Source: Alteriqipengyuania_B sp035481675 (GTDB lineage Bacteria; Pseudomonadota; Alphaproteobacteria; Sphingomonadales; Sphingomonadaceae). From it: 64,000 nucleotides of DNA. Both the position numbers and the translations under genes were made by a program. Positions 40,490 through 49,504 of this stretch are shown here, piece after piece. Location: assembly GCF_035481675.1 (NCBI RefSeq), contig NZ_JAYJJW010000001.1:1612001-1676000 (forward strand), in the 5' to 3' direction. Numbering within the stretch: position 1 is the first letter of the stretch; each line of letters opens with the position of its first letter. A model generated the notes under the pieces. That model saw only the letters and a list, made by a program, of their open reading frames with translations, was not told the DNA's origin and did not search any database.

Positions 40490-40735
40490 ATGCTCGAACG
40501 GATGCGCATCAAGGAACATATGGAAGTCGTCGATTTCGATGGGAACCACGTTGGAACGGTCGATGAGGTCGAGGACGAGCGGATCAAGCTGACCAAGTCC
40601 GACAGCTCGGACGACAAGCACCACTACCTGCAGCTCGACAGTGTTGCGAAGATCGCGGAGAACCGGATTTACCTCGACAAGGGTACGAAGCTCCCCGTCG
40701 GCATGGGCAACAAGGCCCAGATGGAAATGAGCTGA
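40490..40735 (+). CDS. DUF2171 family protein
   Basis: An 81-residue protein with a ribosome binding site AAAGGAAA before ATG 40490. The pattern IKEHMEVVDFDGNHVGTVDEVEDERIKLTKSD is that of DUF2171, a PRC-barrel-like small domain often stress-induced in alphaproteobacteria. No catalytic role is known. A strong terminator follows at 40788-40830. Confidence 0.9.
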   Translation: MLERMRIKEHMEVVDFDGNHVGTVDEVEDERIKLTKSDSSDDKHHYLQLDSVAKIAENRIYLDKGTKLPVGMGNKAQMEMS

Positions 40736-40787
40736 TCGACCGGTTCGTTGGGAGCCGCAGCTGAGACGGCTCGATACCGTACACGCG

Positions 40788-40830
40788 AAAAGCCCCGCGC
40801 CATCTATTGATGGTGCGGGGCCTTTCGTTT
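40788..40830 (+). terminator. Intrinsic terminator of the DUF2171 gene
   Basis: A 13-bp stem with one G-U pair (40792-40804 with 40809-40821), four-base loop, followed by CTTTCGTTT. Confidence 0.88.
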
Positions 40831-40926
40831 GTCCAGCGTGTGTCCGCAGTCCCCGATGGCGGTTTGTCAGACGCGTGCCCCTCGCCTACGGTGCCCCTAC
40901 CTTACTGATTTTCCAAGGACACGCCG

Positions 40927-41388
40927 ATGACCCTCGCAATCCTGCTTCCTCTCCTTTTGGTCGCTGCGCCGCAATCGGCCGACGAGCCGTTGGCGCGGGC
41001 CGATTACCTGCGGCTGATGGACCAGGAGTTCGCCGCCTACGATGCGGACCGCGATGGCGTGGTCACCTCGGCGGAGGTTGCGGCGAAGCTGCAGCAGGAC
41101 CTGCAGATGCAGGCGCTGCAGGCGAACCGCCAACTCTTCGCGCAGCTGGATACCGATCGGGACGGCATGCTTTCACCGGAGGAATTCGCCGCGCTGGCCG
41201 CGACCGGCCAGCGAGCCGATCCCTCGCAATTCATGGGCCGCGTCGATCTCGATGGCGACGGCAACGTGAGCCAAGTCGAACATCGCCGCGTCATGCTGGG
41301 CGCTTTCGACGCGATCGACACGAACCTCGACGGAATCGTGACGGCCGCCGAGCTCGCGGCTTCGCAGCAAGGCGGGGCGGCACGCTAG
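40927..41388 (+). CDS. Exported EF-hand calcium-binding protein
   Basis: A 153-residue protein with a short signal peptide (about 1-17) and four canonical 12-residue EF-hand loops, each with D-x-[DN]-x-DG spacing and a closing Glu. They lie at about 39-50, 75-86, 107-118 and 131-142. It should bind calcium in the periplasm or outside. It is convergent with the large trimeric adhesin gene; calcium-linked surface biology is possible but unproven. Confidence 0.93.
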   Translation: MTLAILLPLLLVAAPQSADEPLARADYLRLMDQEFAAYDADRDGVVTSAEVAAKLQQDLQMQALQANRQLFAQLDTDRDGMLSPEEFAALAATGQRADPSQFMGRVDLDGDGNVSQVEHRRVMLGAFDAIDTNLDGIVTAAELAASQQGGAAR

Positions 41389-41407
41389 GCACCGCCCTCG
41401 CGCGCCG

Positions 41408-43747
41408 TCAGAACTCGCCGCCGATACCGATGGTGGCGCCGGTGTTGTCGCCGCCGGAGTGGCTGACACTGGCGGAGATCACCAGCGGCACGTCGACATT
41501 GAGCCGGTGCGCCAGGCCTAGGCTGAAGGCATTCTCGCCGCGGAAGGTTGCGCCCTTCGCAAGGTAGCTCGTCCGCCCCGGTGCGCTCGGCATGGAAGGA
41601 TCGGCCTGTGCCATCGCGGCCGCGACACCGGCTCGCATGTCGCTGTCGAGATCGTCGATCCGGAGGCCGATCAGGTCGACCCGCCCCTCCAGCGCCGCGA
41701 ACTGCATGTCGCTGACCGCGGCGATGGACTGGACCTGCGCCCGCACATTGGCGACCGAGGCGGCGGTCGCGGCGTTGGAGACGCCGAGCGTGCCGTTTCC
41801 ATCCACCGTCACGAACTGCTCCTCGCCCACCTGCGCCGCGTCGGAGGCGGCGATGTCGCCCACTGCGACCGATGTTCCCGCACTGCCCAGCATCACCTGG
41901 TTGTCAGCCGTGGTCTGCGCATTGGCGCCGAGCGCAGTCGAGCCTGCGTTGGTGGCCGAGGCACGGTAGCCGAAAGCCGTGCTGTCGGACCGGGAGGCAA
42001 GCGAATCCACCCCGAAGGCCGACGAGTTCGCTCCGGTCGCAGTGGCCCCGTCGACACCCGCATCCTCATCGCTGTCGCCGCCAAAGGCTGTAGAATTCAC
42101 GCCAGTGGCGCGCGCCGCGTATCCGACCGCAGTCGAGCGGTTGGCGGTGGTGGCGAAGCGCCCGATGGCGATCGCCCCGATTCCTTCCGCGCTCGACTGC
42201 CGCCCGATGGCAACCGAGTGCGTGGAGCGGGCAAAGGCATCGAGCCCGATCGCGATCGCCGAATTACCCGGGGTCTGCGCATCACGGCCCAAGGCCAGCG
42301 CATCGGCATTCGTCGCCCGCGCACCGCTTCCCAGCGCGAGCGCGCTTGACGCCGTGGCGGAGCTGTCCGCCCCGATCGAAACCGCCCGGTCGCCGACCGC
42401 CTGCGCCCCGATAGCGTCGGCATCGCCGGCATCGCCTCCCAGCGCGATGGCGGAAAGACCCTGCGCGAGACTGCCATCGCCCGTCGCGATAGCGCCCGAT
42501 CCGACAGCGCCGGAATCGCGCCCGATGGCCACGGCACCAAGGCCATCGGCCGCCGCGAAGGAGCCGAGCGCCGTCGCCTCCTCTCCCGCAGCGTCGCTAC
42601 CCCTTCCCAGCGAAATTGCACCAGAACCTTCGCTCGATGCGAGGTAGCCGATCGATATCGCCGTGGCGGAATTGGCAAGGACCGAGGCGTTGGAGCCTAT
42701 GGCGAGGCCGTAATTCGACTGTGCTTGCGATTGAAAACCGAGCGCGACCGACTGGATACCCGAAGCTTGCGCGGTAACGCCGAGCGCCATGCCGGTGTCG
42801 CCCGAAGCCGAGGAATCGCGCCCCACGGCGATGGCACCGGACCCGCTGGCCGACGCGCCGACCGTGTCGGCGTCCGACCCGTCCCCTCCGATTGCGATGG
42901 AATTTTCCCCGCCGGACGAACTGCGCACCCCGAGGGCGACCGAGTTGGCGCCGGTCGCGTTGGCGTTGGCACCGACTGCGGTGGCGGTGTCAGCGCCCGC
43001 GATCGCTTCGTTGCCGAGCGCCGTCGCTTCGGAGAAATTGGCAGTCGCCTGTTCGCCCACAGCCGTCGCTTGGAAGCCCTGCGCTTTGGCGGCTTCGCCG
43101 AGCGCGGTGGATTCTCCGCCGCTGGCGTCGGAGTGGGCGCCAAGTGCCGTGGCACCCCCTGCGCCCGTTGCCTGCGCGTTTTCACCGACCGCCGTGGCGG
43201 ATGCCTGCGAGGCGTCGCTGTCGCGGCCGATCGCGATGCTGCCATCTGCAGATGCCAGTGAATCCTCGCCGATGGCGATCGATCCGGCACCCTGCGCGCG
43301 CGCCGCGATCGTGTCGACATCGGTGCTATCGTCGCCCCCGATGGCGACCGCCCCCTGGCCCGTGGCGCTCGCCCGGTTGCCGAGCGCGACCGATCCGGCC
43401 TGCGTCGCTTCCGCGGCATAGCCGAAGGCGGAACTCGCCCCGGTCCCGCGCGCACTGGCGAACGACCCGACGGCCGTCGACTCCCCGCCGGTGGCTTGCG
43501 CATCCGCGCCGATCCCGACCGAATTGAGCCCCGAAACGAGGGCATCGTCGCCGCACGCCACATTGCTGATCTCGAACTCCGAATCCGCCCCCAGGTCGGT
43601 GTCGATATTGCTGTCGGCGTTGCCATCATTGTTGGTGTCGAGCAGGCAGTCGTCGGCCCGCGCCTCCTGCGCCGGCAGCAAGGTGAGGCACGCAGCGGTC
43701 GCGGCCCCTGCGAACAGCGCGGCGCGAAGCATCGAAGTCTTGGTCAT
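41408..43747 (-). CDS. Trimeric autotransporter adhesin (YadA-like)
   Basis: A 779-residue type Vc secreted adhesin from ATG 43747. A signal peptide (to about ARA, 31) is followed by DDCLLDTNNDGNADSNIDTD, a short calcium-binding-like segment. Then come many degenerate YadA-head repeats of about 14 residues with the core S-x-A-x-G-x2-A-x-A (about 70-620). A stalk/neck region follows, and finally a four-strand membrane anchor ending FSLGLAHRLNVDVPLVISAS to a terminal Phe. The repeats stack as a left-handed beta roll in trimers. It likely mediates adhesion or autoaggregation. The opposite strand is open over long stretches only because of repeat composition. Confidence 0.95.
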   Translation of the reverse strand: MTKTSMLRAALFAGAATAACLTLLPAQEARADDCLLDTNNDGNADSNIDTDLGADSEFEISNVACGDDALVSGLNSVGIGADAQATGGESTAVGSFASARGTGASSAFGYAAEATQAGSVALGNRASATGQGAVAIGGDDSTDVDTIAARAQGAGSIAIGEDSLASADGSIAIGRDSDASQASATAVGENAQATGAGGATALGAHSDASGGESTALGEAAKAQGFQATAVGEQATANFSEATALGNEAIAGADTATAVGANANATGANSVALGVRSSSGGENSIAIGGDGSDADTVGASASGSGAIAVGRDSSASGDTGMALGVTAQASGIQSVALGFQSQAQSNYGLAIGSNASVLANSATAISIGYLASSEGSGAISLGRGSDAAGEEATALGSFAAADGLGAVAIGRDSGAVGSGAIATGDGSLAQGLSAIALGGDAGDADAIGAQAVGDRAVSIGADSSATASSALALGSGARATNADALALGRDAQTPGNSAIAIGLDAFARSTHSVAIGRQSSAEGIGAIAIGRFATTANRSTAVGYAARATGVNSTAFGGDSDEDAGVDGATATGANSSAFGVDSLASRSDSTAFGYRASATNAGSTALGANAQTTADNQVMLGSAGTSVAVGDIAASDAAQVGEEQFVTVDGNGTLGVSNAATAASVANVRAQVQSIAAVSDMQFAALEGRVDLIGLRIDDLDSDMRAGVAAAMAQADPSMPSAPGRTSYLAKGATFRGENAFSLGLAHRLNVDVPLVISASVSHSGGDNTGATIGIGGEF

Positions 43748-43965
43748 TGTGTTCCCCCCGAATTGAAATCCGGGCGGGCGACTTTGCGACTCGGCGACCG
43801 GACTGATGCGGGCGAGCGTAGCGCCAAGTTCGGCGGCGTGGTTGTCTTTATGCGACAATCTGCACAGCGAAGACGCGGCATTTCGCGTTTATTTCCAAGG
43901 AATTGGGAAATTCGTTCACTTCCGCACCCAGTGCGAACCGCCGCGCTTCAGGGACAGCGCGCGGC

Positions 43966-43995
43966 AAAACACCCGCAGCGCGCGGCTGCGGGTGT
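43966..43995 (-). terminator. Intrinsic terminator of nrdA
   Basis: An 11-bp perfect stem (43969-43979 with 43985-43995) lies 36 bases past the nrdA stop. Read on the minus strand it is followed by TTT. Confidence 0.85.
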
Positions 43996-44030
43996 CCTGT
44001 TCTTGCACCGGTAGACGAACCGAACGCCGC

Positions 44031-46067
44031 CTACTGGCAGGCGAGGCACTCGTCGTAGTCGGTGCTTTCGCCTGCGCTCAATTCGTACTTCGCGGCATCG
44101 GCGGTGTTGTCCGCCTCCACCCCGCCGGCGAACCCGGCGCGCTGAACCGATTTCGACCGCAGGTAATAGAGCGACTTGATGCCCTTCTCCCACGCCTGGA
44201 AGTGCAGCATGGCGAGGTCCCACTTGTCGACGTCGGCCGGGATGAACAGGTTCAGCGACTGGGCCTGGTCGATGTAGGGTGCGCGGTCGGCTGCGAATTC
44301 GAGCAGCCAGCGCTGGTCGATTTCGAAGCTCGTCTTGAACATCGCCTTTTCTTCCGGGCTGAGGAAGTCGAGGTGCTGCACGCTGCCGCCCTTTTCGAGG
44401 ATGGAGTTCCACACATTGGTGGAATCCTTGCTCTTTTCGCGCAGTATCTCTTCCAGGTACGGGTTCTTCACGATGAAGCTGCCCGACAGGGTCTTGTGCG
44501 TGTAGATGTTCGCCGGGATCGGTTCGATACAGGCGCTGGTCCCGCCGCAGATGATGCTGATCGACGCGGTCGGCGCGATCGCCATCTTGCAGCTGAAGCG
44601 CTCCATCACGCCCATTTCCGCCGCATCGGGACAGGGCCCGCGTTCCTGCGCCAGCATCATGCTGGCTTCGGACGCCCTGGACTGGATGTGCTTGAACATC
44701 TTCAGGTTCCAGGTCTTGGCCATCGCGCTTTCCATCGCGATGCCCTTCGACTGGAGGAAGGAGTGGAAGCCCATCACGCCGAGACCGACGGACCGCTCGC
44801 GCTCGGCGGAATATTTCGCACGCGCCATCTCGTCCGGCGCGCGGTCGATATAGTCCTGCAGCACGTTATCGAGGAAGCGCATCACGTCCTCGATGAACAT
44901 CGTGTCCTTGCTCCACTCGTCCCAGTTTTCCAGGTTGAGGGAGGACAGGCAGCACACCGCCGTACGGTCGTTGCCGAGGTGGTCGACACCGGTCGGCAGC
45001 GTGATCTCGCTGCACAGGTTGGAAGTCGAGACCTTGAGGCCGAGATCGCGGTGGTGCTTCGGCATCATGCGGTTCACCGTGTCGGAGAACACGATGTAGG
45101 GCTCGCCCGTGGCAAGGCGGGTTTCGACCAGCTTCTGGAACAGGCTGCGCGCATCCACCTGCCCGCGTTCGGAGCCGTCCTTGGGGCTGCGCAGGGTGAA
45201 CATCTCGCCCGCACGCACCGCTTCCATGAACTCGTCGGTCAGGAGGACGCCGTGATGCAGGTTGAGCGCCTTGCGGTTGAAGTCGCCGGAAGGCTTACGG
45301 ATCTCGAGGAACTCCTCGATTTCCGGGTGACTGACGTCGAGATAGCAGGCCGCCGATCCGCGCCGCAGCGAACCCTGGCTGATCGCCAGCGTCAGGCTGT
45401 CCATCACCCGGACGAACGGAATGATGCCGCTGGTCTTGCCGTTGAGGCCGACCGGCTCGCCGATACCGCGGACATTGCCCCAGTAGGTGCCGATGCCGCC
45501 GCCCTTGGATGCGAGCCACACGTTCTCGTTCCAGGTGCCGACGATGCCGTCGAGGCTGTCGCTGACGGAGTTCAGGTAACAGGAAATCGGCAGGCCGCGC
45601 CCTGTGCCGCCGTTTGACAGTACCGGTGTGGCGGGCATGAACCACAGGCGGCTGATGTAATCGTACAGGCGCTGGGCATGCTCCTGGTCGTCGGCATAGG
45701 CATCGGCCACGCGGGCGAACAGGTCCTGGAAGCTTTCGTCCGGCAGCAGGTAGCGGTCGGTCAGCGTTTCCTTGCCGAATTCGGTGAGCAGCGCATCGCG
45801 GCTGTCGTCGGTCTGGATCGTGAAGCGGCGCTCGCACACGGTGTGCGAATCGCGCGGGGCCAGCGCAGTCTTCAGCGCCTCGCCCATGGCTGCGGCGGCG
45901 CCTTCGGCAACCTTGTCCGCCACCAACGCGTCGGTGCCGTCGTCCTGCTTGTCCATTTTTACTGCCTTCTTGGCCCCGTTCTTCGGGGCATCCGTTGCGG
46001 GAGCATCCAGCGTCGCTTCGTTCGTCACATCATCCATCGAAACGTCGTCACCTGCCTTGAAATCCAT
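44031..46067 (-). CDS. nrdA: Ribonucleotide reductase class Ia, large subunit
   Basis: A catalytic subunit of about 678 residues. Key elements are SCYLNSVSDS (first redox Cys), SNLCSEITLP (radical Cys and Glu), CCLSSLNLENW (second redox Cys), GLGVMGFHSFLQ and the C-terminal relay DECLACQ (CxxC). The N-terminus is Ala/Asp/Lys-rich and low in complexity, then enters the barrel region directly. No ATP-cone is recognisable, so dATP overall-activity control may be absent. ATG 46067 is chosen; ATG 46085 adds six residues. The gene is separated from nrdB by about 5 kb. An NrdR-like palindrome lies upstream. Confidence 0.96.
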   Translation of the reverse strand: MDFKAGDDVSMDDVTNEATLDAPATDAPKNGAKKAVKMDKQDDGTDALVADKVAEGAAAAMGEALKTALAPRDSHTVCERRFTIQTDDSRDALLTEFGKETLTDRYLLPDESFQDLFARVADAYADDQEHAQRLYDYISRLWFMPATPVLSNGGTGRGLPISCYLNSVSDSLDGIVGTWNENVWLASKGGGIGTYWGNVRGIGEPVGLNGKTSGIIPFVRVMDSLTLAISQGSLRRGSAACYLDVSHPEIEEFLEIRKPSGDFNRKALNLHHGVLLTDEFMEAVRAGEMFTLRSPKDGSERGQVDARSLFQKLVETRLATGEPYIVFSDTVNRMMPKHHRDLGLKVSTSNLCSEITLPTGVDHLGNDRTAVCCLSSLNLENWDEWSKDTMFIEDVMRFLDNVLQDYIDRAPDEMARAKYSAERERSVGLGVMGFHSFLQSKGIAMESAMAKTWNLKMFKHIQSRASEASMMLAQERGPCPDAAEMGVMERFSCKMAIAPTASISIICGGTSACIEPIPANIYTHKTLSGSFIVKNPYLEEILREKSKDSTNVWNSILEKGGSVQHLDFLSPEEKAMFKTSFEIDQRWLLEFAADRAPYIDQAQSLNLFIPADVDKWDLAMLHFQAWEKGIKSLYYLRSKSVQRAGFAGGVEADNTADAAKYELSAGESTDYDECLACQ

Positions 46068-46360
46068 TTGTCTGCCCGCCTTCATTCCGAACGACCCGCG
46101 AGGGCCGGATGTTCCAGTTTCGTTCGAGTCGGGAACGGGCCGGGAATGATGTAGCGTATGTGGGGACTGGGCGCGCGGGTTCCACCGCTTCTTTTCGCCC
46201 GATTTTTACCCCCGGCCTGTCCACAGACAGGCCCACAAGCTCTTCCACAGCGCCCGTGACCAACCCCGCCCTGGCGAATCTTTTCCCGCTGCGCGCCTGC
46301 CCCGCTTCGGGCCGCGCTTTCGGGCTTTTCGCCTAGGTTTTGGGGCTCCCCGGCCTTCGA

Positions 46361-46376
46361 ACCACTAGATAGTGAA
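46361..46376. promoter_or_regulatory. Candidate NrdR box upstream of nrdA
   Basis: The sequence contains the palindrome CACTAGATAGTG (46363-46374), close to the NrdR consensus ACAC-WATATATW-GTGT. It lies about 300 bases upstream of the nrdA start, so the transcript would have a long leader. NrdR normally binds two boxes; a good second box was not found. Confidence 0.4.
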
Positions 46377-46583
46377 TCAACACCGACTCACCGTCAATGC
46401 CGGATTAACCGTGATTCCGCGTGCCGACGGGGTGTATTAGCCATAGCATACGCCGCGACGCGTGGAGGAAGCTGGACTGGCGCCGCGCGCAAGCCCCAAA
46501 ACGCATCTGTGAAGAAAAACATGGTGATTGAATCATTCGAATCCGCGCGTGAATCAATCGTCCGCGCGCGGGCACGAAAGTTG

Positions 46584-46616
46584 CGCTGCGGGAGAGTGCG
46601 GCACCCTCCCGCAGCG
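46584..46616 (-). terminator. Hairpin downstream of serine hydrolase gene
   Basis: An 11-bp perfect stem (46584-46594 with 46606-46616) starts 11 bases past the stop of the gene ending at 46627. The following minus-strand sequence CAACTTTCG has only a weak T tract. Confidence 0.6.
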
Positions 46617-46626
46617 GGACGTTTGC

Positions 46627-48327
46627 CTACTCGCCGGCCTGTCGGACGAAGGGGAGTTCCTGCCCGCCCTGGCGGATCACGAGGCCGGTGACGGCGCCCT
46701 CCTCGCGCTGGAAAGTGACCGTGGCATCGACGCCCTGCACGGCGAATTCGGTCTCGCTCGACGGCGTGAGCGGAAGCGCATTCTGCGGGCCGAGCTTGCC
46801 GGTCAGCCGGCCGTCCTCGCCCATCGCGACCACGAGCACGCCGATGGCCGATTCGTAATTGCCGACGTAGGATTCCAGCACCGCGGCGGGCACTTCGGCG
46901 ACCTCCGGCTCCGGAACGTCGCCGGTCCGCGTAGCGATTTCCGCCGCCGTCTCGCCGTTCTGATGCATCCGCATCACCGGCACGCCGTCGTCGGACATGG
47001 CGATTTCGAACCACGTGAGGCTGCCCGGGCCATAGTGGAAACGGTTTCCGCCCGCAGCGTAGACCCGCGTTTCGCTCGCCCCTTCGCGCTGGGTGTAAAG
47101 CTGCCCGTCGCGTTCGAAGAACACGCGCGCGCCGCCACCGTTCGCGATGGCGTAGCTGCCGAAATACGGGGCAAGCGCGGCGATGTCGGCATCGACGGTG
47201 GCAAAGCTTTCGTAAGGATCGCCGATCGCGATGGCGGCAAGCCGGCGCATCGTGGTGCCGGCGCCGACCGCGGGCGAATCGGAATTTGCGAGTACGGCGA
47301 CGAACACGTCTTCGTCCGGTAGGTAGATGCTGTCTGTCGAGAAGCCGAAGATGCCGCCGCTGTGGCCGATGGCCGGGCGACCGCGCAAGTCGCTGAGGCC
47401 GAGGCCGTAGCCGTAAGGTATTTCTTCCCCGTCGGTCAGCACGGTCGGGGCGGTCATCGCAGCGTAGGTCTCGGCGCCCAGCACCTTGCCGCCGTGGAGC
47501 GCGCTCGCCCACTTGGCGAGATCGAGCACCGTCCCGCTCAGCGCGCCGGCCGCGCCCGGAACCGAGGGGTGGATCGGCTTGGAGGCGGCGAAGCGGTTCT
47601 CGCCGTCGAACGTGTAGCCGGTGGCGAAGGCGGTGGTGGCGGCTTCGTCGGTCCGGAAGCCCAGCGTCGCGAGCCCGAGCGGGGCGGCGATGCGGCGCTC
47701 CATTTCCTCGTACCACGGGCGGCCGGAGACCTCTTCGATGATCACGCCGACAAGGTAGTAGGCGCTGTTGTTGTAATTCCACGCGCTGCCCGGCGCGAAT
47801 TCCATCGGCTCGGCGGAGAAGATCGCCACCAGCTCCTCGTTTGTCAGCGGCTGGGCCGTGTCGGTCTCGGCCATCCAGCCGGGCAGGTTGGTGTAGGACT
47901 TGATGCCCGACGTGTGGTTGAGCAGCCGGCCCACGGTCACCGCCGCGCCGTCGCCCGGATAATCGGGCAGGAACTTCGAGACCGGATCGTCCAGCGACAG
48001 CAGCCCGTCATCCACCATCTGCAGCAGTGTGGCCGCAGCGAACTGCTTGGTGATGGAAGCGTAGCGGAAGACCGACCCGTCGGTCAGCGGCACGCCGGTT
48101 TCCCCGTTCGCGACGCCGCGGGCGGCGGTATAGACCACGTCCCCGCCGCGCGTGACGATCACTGCAACGCCGGGCTCGTCAGCGGCGTAGCTGTCCGTAA
48201 CCAGCCGGTCGAATGCGGCCCGCTCGGCCGTGACGTCGACGGCGGGCGGCGCGTCCTGCGCGGCCACAGATAGCGGGGCGAGGCTGGCGCCCGCGAGCGC
48301 GGCGGCGAGCAAATGGCGGAATTTCAT
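46627..48327 (-). CDS. Exported serine hydrolase (beta-lactamase/DD-peptidase fold)
   Basis: A 566-residue protein with a signal peptide (ending about SVAAQDA). The class C beta-lactamase/penicillin-binding fold has SITK (nucleophilic Ser), YNN as the second motif and HSG as the third. A C-terminal beta-rich domain follows (LESYVGNYESAIGVLVVAM), as in DUF3471-type peptidases and esterases. It may be a D-aminopeptidase, esterase or PBP-like enzyme; substrate is unknown. ATG 48327 gives a clean signal peptide, and longer frames are rejected. Two further serine hydrolases of this fold occur at 58 and 60 kb. Confidence 0.92.
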   Translation of the reverse strand: MKFRHLLAAALAGASLAPLSVAAQDAPPAVDVTAERAAFDRLVTDSYAADEPGVAVIVTRGGDVVYTAARGVANGETGVPLTDGSVFRYASITKQFAAATLLQMVDDGLLSLDDPVSKFLPDYPGDGAAVTVGRLLNHTSGIKSYTNLPGWMAETDTAQPLTNEELVAIFSAEPMEFAPGSAWNYNNSAYYLVGVIIEEVSGRPWYEEMERRIAAPLGLATLGFRTDEAATTAFATGYTFDGENRFAASKPIHPSVPGAAGALSGTVLDLAKWASALHGGKVLGAETYAAMTAPTVLTDGEEIPYGYGLGLSDLRGRPAIGHSGGIFGFSTDSIYLPDEDVFVAVLANSDSPAVGAGTTMRRLAAIAIGDPYESFATVDADIAALAPYFGSYAIANGGGARVFFERDGQLYTQREGASETRVYAAGGNRFHYGPGSLTWFEIAMSDDGVPVMRMHQNGETAAEIATRTGDVPEPEVAEVPAAVLESYVGNYESAIGVLVVAMGEDGRLTGKLGPQNALPLTPSSETEFAVQGVDATVTFQREEGAVTGLVIRQGGQELPFVRQAGE

Positions 48328-48433
48328 GGCTTTCTCCCTGAGCGTGTAATGCCCACCTAACACACCTCGCACGCCGAGCAAAGCCCGGCGGACGAGCAGC
48401 GTTCCTGCCTCGACGGGGGGCTTCGCCTGCCGC

Positions 48434-49330
48434 TCAGGCGTCCTGCATCGCCCCGCGGGCATGGTCGGCGATGGCATCGGCCACTTCGTCGACCAGTTCC
48501 AGCGGCAGGTCGTGGCCCCAGCCCGGGATGGTCTTCAGCCGGGCGCCCGGGATGCTCGCCGCCGTGTCGCGCCCGCCTTCCACGGGCACCAGCGGATCGT
48601 CCTCGCCATGCAGGACCAGCGTGGGCAGGCGCACGTCCTTCAGCATCGCGCGGCGATCGCCGTCGGCGACGATGGCGGACAGGTGCCGCGTCGGCCCTTC
48701 GGGATAGAAGCTGCGGCGCACATTCTCGCGCACCCGGTCGCGCAGCCGCTCCTCGTCGGCGGGATAGGCAGGGCTGCCGATGGTGCGCGACAGGTGCATG
48801 CCGTGCGCGACCAGCACGTCTTCCTCGGTCGATTTGGGCCGCTTCACCAGCGCCTTGATCGCCTCAGGCTTGGCGGCCGGCAGTTTCGGGTTGCCGGTGG
48901 TCGAGAAGATCGAGGTGAGGCTTAGTGCACGGTCCGCATGGCGTGCGGCGACGTGCTGCGCGATCATGCCGCCCATGCTCGCACCGACGATATGCGCGCG
49001 CTCGATGCCGAGTGCTGTCATCAGGCCGATCCCGTCGTCGGCCATGTCCGCCAGCGTATAGGGCACGCTCGGCGTCATGCCGATCTTCGACATGATCACC
49101 ATCTTGAGCATGCCGGGCGCCTTCACCCCGTCGAATTTCTGGCTGAGGCCGACATCGCGGTTGTCGTAGCGGATGACGCGGAAGCCCTTGGCCACCAGCG
49201 CCTCTACCAGCTCGATCGGCCACAGGGTCAGCTGCGCGCCGAAGCCCATGATCAGCAGGATCGGCGGGTCGCCCGGATCGCCGTGATCTTCGTAATGGAT
49301 GGTGATTCCGTTGGCGGTGGCTTCGGGCAT
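48434..49330 (-). CDS. Alpha/beta hydrolase
   Basis: A 298-residue hydrolase. Motifs: GDPGDPPILLIMGFGAQLTLW (oxyanion region), the nucleophile S118 in VGASMGGMIAQ, Asp in HGEDDPLVP and the catalytic His in PGWGHDLP. It resembles the aclacinomycin methylesterase/RdmC-like group. The physiological substrate is unknown. It is divergent from locus B, whose Cys-rich gene begins 175 bases away. Confidence 0.93.
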   Translation of the reverse strand: MPEATANGITIHYEDHGDPGDPPILLIMGFGAQLTLWPIELVEALVAKGFRVIRYDNRDVGLSQKFDGVKAPGMLKMVIMSKIGMTPSVPYTLADMADDGIGLMTALGIERAHIVGASMGGMIAQHVAARHADRALSLTSIFSTTGNPKLPAAKPEAIKALVKRPKSTEEDVLVAHGMHLSRTIGSPAYPADEERLRDRVRENVRRSFYPEGPTRHLSAIVADGDRRAMLKDVRLPTLVLHGEDDPLVPVEGGRDTAASIPGARLKTIPGWGHDLPLELVDEVADAIADHARGAMQDA

Positions 49331-49408
49331 TCTCGCTCTCCTCGGCCACGGTGAATAGCAGAGCGCGCCCGCGCGGCAAGCGGCGGGCCCGCTAGCGCCG
49401 GGCAGGCG

Positions 49409-49432
49409 CTAGGCCGACTGCACTAGACCCCC
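49409..49432 (+). promoter_or_regulatory. CTAGGCC-N7-CTAG-N3-CCC element, locus B copy
   Basis: CTAGGCC (49409-49415), seven bases, CTAG (49423-49426), three bases, CCC (49430-49432). It matches the element at 1705-1728 with identical internal spacing and lies about 75-95 bases before the Cys-rich gene of locus B. A shared regulator of loci A and B is inferred. Confidence 0.4.
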
Positions 49433-49504
49433 TGTCGGATTTTCGCGGGGCCACCCCCGGCGTAGTTTCGCCTCTCAATTCAACCGGATCGGAAGAGGAC
49501 CGCC

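Larger units (their letters stand above)
46086..46626. other. 541-base intergenic region upstream of nrdA
   Basis: No convincing gene is seen on either strand; open frames here lack ribosome binding sites and are not protein-like. It contains the presumed nrdA promoter, an NrdR-like palindrome at 46361-46376, and the hairpin following the serine hydrolase gene at 46584-46616. The stretch 46365-46560 is more AT-rich than its surroundings. Confidence 0.6.

Noticed and set aside
43806..45617. Plus-strand open frame of 603 codons opposite nrdA
   Set aside because: Compositionally a reverse shadow; nrdA has all catalytic motifs on the other strand.
46509..46691. Plus-strand 60-codon frame before the serine hydrolase stop
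   Set aside because: Mostly overlaps the terminator hairpin and the opposite-strand gene; Arg/Pro-rich nonsense after the first 20 residues.
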